This document shows, in pieces, positions 15,788 to 19,498 of a stretch of DNA of 19,498 nt. Every line of letters starts with the position of its first letter. Position 1 is the first letter of the stretch. The stretch lies in the NCBI GenBank assembly GCA_017462125.1, contig JAFTRQ010000109.1, positions 1 through 19,498 on the forward strand. Reading direction: 5' to 3'. Both the position numbers and the translations under genes were made by a program. The notes under the pieces were generated by a model. It was not told where the DNA came from and did not search any database. It was given only the letters and a program-made list of their open reading frames with translations. Source of the stretch: Clostridia bacterium (GTDB lineage: Bacteria > Bacillota_A > Clostridia > Oscillospirales > CAG-272).

Positions 15788-17419
15788 ATGAAAAAGCTTT
15801 TGGCTACAGCACTTGCAATTACAATGCTTCTTTCTATGGCAGTAGTTGCAGCCGTTCCTGCAGCAGCAGTTGACGGCGATTGGACAGTTATCGGACAGAC
15901 AGGTAAGTTCTTCGATGACTACGAGGGTGACGATTATTGCGTTCCCGGTTATGAGTACACCGACGAAGGTCTTCAGACCATTTCTCCCGACTGGAGAGAT
16001 GAAACTCCTCAGTGTAGAGTTCGTACAACCGATAAGGTTGATCTGAAGGACGGCGTTTACGTTCAGTACAGAGTTGACGAATTCACATACATTGGCGACC
16101 TTTGGTACAATGTATTCATTTGGGACGGTCCCTACATCAGCCCCGGTAGCACCAACGCTGAAAGATACGGAACCGGCGTACAGACTCTGATTCGTCCTTC
16201 CGCAACAGGCTCCGACAAGCCCGGCAACTTCGGTGGTATTGCTTGGTATAAGGATGCATTTACAGGTGCAGGCTCCACTTCTATGGCGGCCGATGCAAAG
16301 AAGACCGATGAAGAGGGAAGACACCTTATCGCTCTCACAGTTACCTGGGATGGCTCTACATACTCTGTAGACATCAACGGCTCAAAGGCTCCTCAGGCAG
16401 TTATCGATTATATGAATACAAAGTGGGGCGGCAACGATAGCGAAGCTTATATCGGTCTTATGCTTCACCACACCAACAAGAACGGTAAGATGAAGATCAC
16501 CGTTCTCAAGTACGGTAACACCGCTGCAACCGCAAGCACACCTCTTGGCGATGACTCCAGAGAACCCGTAACCGAGTACCACGTTATCGCTGACATCGCT
16601 GATCCCAGCACAGTTCCTGAAGGTCAGCCCGCAATCTTCCTGAACGGTAGCAAGGCTGAATCCGACTCCAGCGGCAACCACGGTATCACCGCAGGCTCCG
16701 AGGCAAAGCGTAACGATGACTTCTCGGTTCGTTATACACTTTCCACTGCCGCATATCATACCGCTTACTCCGTAAAGAAGGAAGTTTCCTACGACGCTAA
16801 GGATTTCCCTGTAGTTCTTCTTCTTACAAGAGACTTCTGTACTTGTGAAGATCCTGCAGACTGTTATGCACTTGAGTCTGTAAACTCTTACGTATGTAAC
16901 GGTGCGATCACCGGTGCGGACGATAACCATAAGATCAACGAGCTCTCTATGTGTGACAGCCCCATCGTAAAGGATGGACGTAGCTATCTCTACTTCTATG
17001 CAAACTTTGAAGAGGATGCAGGCTTCGATTATGAAGGCCGTATCAACAGCATTCGTTTCGACTTCAACGGTATTTTGATAGACGAGCCCGGCAGAAACGC
17101 ATTTGATATCGTATTCATCGCTTACTTCAGAACTGTTGAAGAGGCAGAGCAGTACGTTTACGATTACCTTGGCGTTGAGGAAGAGACTACCGCAGAGCCT
17201 ACCGAGGCTCCCACAGAGGAAACCACCGAGGCTCCTACTGAAGAGGCTACAACCGAGGCTCCCAAGGCAGACGCTACAACCGAGGCTCCCGCAGCAGATG
17301 ACGAGACCGATGCTCCCGCAGAGGGCGGCTGTGGCTCCGTAGTTGGCTTCGGCGCAATCGCAATCGTAGCAGTAGCTGCAGTTGCAGGCATGGTTTCTTT
17401 CAAGAAGAAGGAAGACTAA
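15788..17419 (+). CDS. Secreted C-terminally anchored surface protein, copy 2 (intact)
   Basis: 543 residues. Signal peptide 1-27 (ends PAAA), an N-terminal module to about 250, a second module about 262-465, a Thr/Glu/Pro/Ala linker (about 471-512), and the C-terminal anchor 513-543: GGCGS (Cys515), a Gly/Ala/Val helix and KKKED. The second module has a conserved C351-T-C353-x5-C359 cluster, and ends in an EGRINSIRFDFNG...DIVFIAYFRTVEEA segment that recalls beta-sandwich, carbohydrate-binding modules of clostridial surface proteins. No catalytic motif, sortase LPxTG or S-layer domain was seen. The product should be exported and held by its C-terminal helix, with the modules outside. AAGGAG lies seven bases before the ATG. 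A promoter, stop-codon hairpin and terminator show it is transcribed alone. Function unknown; an adhesin or glycan-binding role is a guess. Confidence 0.88.
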   Translation: MKKLLATALAITMLLSMAVVAAVPAAAVDGDWTVIGQTGKFFDDYEGDDYCVPGYEYTDEGLQTISPDWRDETPQCRVRTTDKVDLKDGVYVQYRVDEFTYIGDLWYNVFIWDGPYISPGSTNAERYGTGVQTLIRPSATGSDKPGNFGGIAWYKDAFTGAGSTSMAADAKKTDEEGRHLIALTVTWDGSTYSVDINGSKAPQAVIDYMNTKWGGNDSEAYIGLMLHHTNKNGKMKITVLKYGNTAATASTPLGDDSREPVTEYHVIADIADPSTVPEGQPAIFLNGSKAESDSSGNHGITAGSEAKRNDDFSVRYTLSTAAYHTAYSVKKEVSYDAKDFPVVLLLTRDFCTCEDPADCYALESVNSYVCNGAITGADDNHKINELSMCDSPIVKDGRSYLYFYANFEEDAGFDYEGRINSIRFDFNGILIDEPGRNAFDIVFIAYFRTVEEAEQYVYDYLGVEEETTAEPTEAPTEETTEAPTEEATTEAPKADATTEAPAADDETDAPAEGGCGSVVGFGAIAIVAVAAVAGMVSFKKKED

Positions 17420-17486
17420 TTTCAAATGCGGAGCATTTGAAATTCTAAGTATAACTTTGAATTGAAGTTACATTAATATGAGAATA
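17321..17486 (+). repeat. Near-identical 3' cassette shared with copy 1 (15405-15570)
   Basis: 166 nt coding for the anchor and continuing through the stop-codon hairpin into the terminator stem match copy 1 with three mismatches and no gap. The first 60 nt are identical at 19439-19498 of copy 3. The bodies of copies 1 and 2 are much more diverged. Confidence 0.92.
17418..17444 (+). repeat. Hairpin overlapping the stop codon of copy 2
   Basis: The same 12-bp stem with a GGA loop as at 15502-15528, base for base, again including part of the TAA stop. Confidence 0.85.
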
Positions 17487-17514
17487 TCTCCCGCGCTTCG
17501 GCGCGGGAGATATT
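17483..17514 (+). terminator. Terminator hairpin 1 of the array after copy 2
   Basis: A 14-bp GC-rich stem with a UUCG tetraloop (17497-17500), followed by TGTTATC. Confidence 0.88.
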
Positions 17515-17585
17515 GTTATCTGAAAAGTGATTGCTTGGCAATTCAGATTCCAAGTGTAACTTAATCTGAATTTAACTAAACAGAG

Positions 17586-17617
17586 AATAAATCCCCTGCT
17601 TCGGCAGGGGATTTATT
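17586..17617 (+). terminator. Terminator hairpin 2 of the array after copy 2
   Basis: A 14-bp stem (AATAAATCCCCTGC with its complement) with a UUCG loop (17600-17603), 103 bp after the previous loop. The arms differ from hairpin 1 but still pair perfectly. Confidence 0.88.
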
Positions 17618-17690
17618 GTTATCTGTGGAGTGATCGCGAAACGATTTAGATTCAGAGTTTATCTTTGAATTGAAGTTGCATTAATATGAG

Positions 17691-17725
17691 AATACTACCG
17701 CGCTTCGGCGCGGGAGTATTCTTTT
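17691..17725 (+). terminator. Terminator hairpin 3 of the array after copy 2
   Basis: A 13-bp stem with one A-G mismatch, UUCG loop (17704-17707), followed by a T-rich tail. The sequence before it repeats the stretch upstream of hairpin 1 and of the terminator after copy 1. Confidence 0.85.
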
Positions 17726-17801
17726 AAATAAAAGGGAACTAATTAAATTAATTTGGGTTAAAGTACCAAAAATTTGCTTGCCGATTTGTCCAAAATGCGT
17801 A

Positions 17802-17830
17802 TTTACTTTTTGTCACGATTATGGTAAAAT
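17802..17830 (+). promoter_or_regulatory. Extended -10 promoter of surface-protein copy 3
   Basis: TTTACT (17802-17807), 17-nt spacer and TAAAAT (17825-17830) preceded by TATGG, matching the copy 2 promoter in sequence and spacing. AAGGAG at about 17893-17898 precedes the ATG at 17906. Confidence 0.72.
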
Positions 17831-17905
17831 AAACATATAAAAGATAGTAGCCGACATTTTCGGTGAATCTTTTATAAAAAAACAAATTTTATAAGGAGAA
17901 TTCTT

Positions 17906-19498
17906 ATGAAAAAGCTTTTGGCTACAGCACTTGCAATTACAATGCTTCTTTCCATGGCAGTAGTTGCAGCCGTTCCTGCAGCAGCAGTTGACGGCGATTG
18001 GACAGTTATGGGTAGCATCGGCGCGTTCTTCGACGATTACGAAGGCGAGCCCTATTGCGTTCCCGGTTATGAGTACACCGACGAAGGTCTTCAGACCATC
18101 GATCCCGACTGGAGAGATGAAGTTCCTAACGTTAGAGTTCGTACAACCAACAAGGTTGACCTGAAGGAGGGCGTTTACGTTCAGTTCAGAGTTGACGAAT
18201 TCAGCTACACAGGTGATAAGTGGTTCAACGTAAACATCTGGGACGGTCCCTACATCAGCCCCGGTAGTAAGAACACAGAAAGATACGGCTCCGGTATCCA
18301 GACTCTGATCCGTCCCGGCGACGCAGCAGAGGGCAAGCACGGTGCTATCAGCGGTATCACATGGTACAAGGAAGGCTTTGACGGCGCAGGTTCCTCTTCT
18401 ATGGCAGCTGACGCTCAGAAGACCGACGCAGAGGGTCGTCCTCTCGTTACTCTCACAATTACTTGGGATGGCTCTACATACGCAGTTGACATCAACGGCG
18501 CAAAGGCTCCTCAGGCAGCTATCGATTGGATGAACGCTAAGTGGGGCGGCAACGACAGCGAAGCTTACATCGGTTTTGTTCTTCACCACACCACAAAGAA
18601 CGGTAAGATGAAGATGACAATCACAAAGTTCGGTACTTCCGCAGAGGATGCAACCACACCTCTTGGTGATGACAAGGCAGAGCCCGTTACCGAGTACCAC
18701 ACCATCGCAGACATCGCTGATCCCAGCACAGTTCCTGCAGGTCAGCCCGCTATCTTTATGAACGGTAGCCGCGATGAATCCGACTCCAAGTCCAACCACG
18801 GTATCACCGCAGGTGGCGACTCCAAGCGTAACGAAGACTTCTCGGTACGTTATTCTCCTAAGCAGGCTCAGTTACAGGCTTCTTACGCAGTAGCAAACGA
18901 CGTTTCCTACGACGGAAAGGATTTCCCTGTAATGCTTGTTCTTACAAGAGACTACTGTACTTGTGAAGATCCCGCAGATTGCTACGCTCTTGAATCTGTA
19001 AATACTTATATTTGTAACGGTGAGATCACCGGCGCGGATGAGCAGCACAAGATTTCTGAGCTTAATATGTGTGACAGCGTTATCGTTAAGGATGGTAGAA
19101 ACTATCTCTACTTCTATGCAGATCTGGAGAATGATGCAGGCTTCGATTATGAAGGCCGTATCAACCAGGTTCGTATCGACTTCAACGGTGTTATGTTCGA
19201 TACTGCAGGTAGAAACGCATTCGACATAGTATTTATCGCTTACTTCAGAAACGTTGAAGAGGCAGAGCAGTACGTTTACGATTACCTCGGTGTTACTGAG
19301 GAAACTACCGCAGAGCCTACCGAGGCTCCCACAGAGGAAACCACCGAGGCTCCTACTGAAGAGGCTACAACCGAGGCTCCCAAGGCAGACGCTACAACTG
19401 AGGCTCCCGCAGCAGACAACGAGACCGATGCTCCCGCAGAGGGCGGCTGTGGCTCCGTAGTTGGCTTCGGCGCAATCGCAATCGTAGCAGTAGCTGCA
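17906..19498 (+). CDS. Secreted C-terminally anchored surface protein, copy 3 (3' end outside window)
   Basis: An open frame of 531 codons runs from the ATG at 17906 to the last base. The N-terminus (MKKLLATALAITMLLSMAVV) and signal cleavage site PAAA are identical to copy 2. The modules, Cys cluster (YCTCEDPADCYALES), Thr/Glu/Pro linker and start of the anchor (GGCGSVVGFGAIAIVAVAA) follow in the same order. By analogy with copy 2, about 13 residues (ending KKKED) lie beyond the window. It is clearly closer to copy 2 than to copy 1, and the genes start 2118 bp apart, which points to a tandem duplication that included the promoter. At the codon mutated to TGA in copy 1 it reads TGG (Trp, in DKWFN). 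Differences from copy 2 are spread across the exposed modules. Confidence 0.87.
   Translation, partial: MKKLLATALAITMLLSMAVVAAVPAAAVDGDWTVMGSIGAFFDDYEGEPYCVPGYEYTDEGLQTIDPDWRDEVPNVRVRTTNKVDLKEGVYVQFRVDEFSYTGDKWFNVNIWDGPYISPGSKNTERYGSGIQTLIRPGDAAEGKHGAISGITWYKEGFDGAGSSSMAADAQKTDAEGRPLVTLTITWDGSTYAVDINGAKAPQAAIDWMNAKWGGNDSEAYIGFVLHHTTKNGKMKMTITKFGTSAEDATTPLGDDKAEPVTEYHTIADIADPSTVPAGQPAIFMNGSRDESDSKSNHGITAGGDSKRNEDFSVRYSPKQAQLQASYAVANDVSYDGKDFPVMLVLTRDYCTCEDPADCYALESVNTYICNGEITGADEQHKISELNMCDSVIVKDGRNYLYFYADLENDAGFDYEGRINQVRIDFNGVMFDTAGRNAFDIVFIAYFRNVEEAEQYVYDYLGVTEETTAEPTEAPTEETTEAPTEEATTEAPKADATTEAPAADNETDAPAEGGCGSVVGFGAIAIVAVAA

Larger units (their letters stand above)
17450..17720 (+). repeat. 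Tandem 103-104-bp terminator-bearing repeats
   Basis: Three units, each with a degenerate AACTTTGAATTGAAGTT-like stretch, GAGAAT, a UUCG hairpin and TTGTTATCTG, fill most of the 486-bp gap between copies 2 and 3. The middle unit is the most diverged. The gap holds no recognisable gene. Confidence 0.75.

Noticed and set aside
13938..18799. Long antisense open frames of 326-539 codons opposite the surface-protein genes
   Set aside because: They are shadows caused by biased codon use in the sense genes. They run across hairpins and promoters, have no ribosome sites, and encode Cys/Val-rich nonsense.

Overview
The window looks like a chromosomal segment of a Gram-positive, low-to-mid GC Clostridia, probably a gut Oscillospiraceae/Christensenellales-type organism known mainly from metagenomes. 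The grounds are a MecA adaptor, strong AGGAGG-type ribosome binding sites, sigma-A promoters with exact 17-nt spacing, lipobox lipoproteins, and secreted proteins with Thr/Glu/Pro linkers before a C-terminal membrane anchor. No rRNA, tRNA, CRISPR array, transposase or integrase was seen.

Left part (1-3222): the 3' end of rtcB (RNA ligase, +) converges on a minus-strand operon of a family-4 uracil-DNA glycosylase and an AEC-family permease; a bidirectional terminator separates them. Upstream lies mecA, also on the minus strand. Its terminator loop contains the -35 box of the glycosylase promoter. At 3307-3721 there are two decayed gene remnants: the C-terminal end of an AraC-type regulator (-) abutting the C-terminal end of a class-V aminotransferase (+).

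Carbohydrate region (3780-8786): a large lipoprotein glycoside hydrolase of the GH50/GH86-like type, a small AT-rich DUF5104-like lipoprotein, and a sialidase-fold (Asp-box) protein without a signal peptide. The small lipoprotein sits between two near-perfect 85-bp copies of the hydrolase gene's 3' end, so it looks like a recent insertion or recombination product.

Housekeeping stretch (8861-13780): a DinG/XPD-like helicase fused to an N-terminal PD-(D/E)XK nuclease domain, an aspartate aminotransferase of the PF12897 type, a MITE-like inverted repeat, and a YtqA/TIGR01212-type radical SAM protein.

Right part (13884-19498): a tandem array of three paralogous secreted, C-terminally anchored surface proteins. 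The first is interrupted by an in-frame TGA exactly where both paralogs have Trp. The third runs off the window. The array shares an almost identical C-terminal anchor (Gly-Gly-Cys-Gly-Ser, hydrophobic helix, Lys-Lys-Lys-Glu-Asp), a hairpin overlapping the stop codon, and repeated GC-rich terminators, three of them in tandem with a 103-104-bp period between copies 2 and 3. It is a locus that expands and homogenises by recombination, and is the most unusual part of the window.
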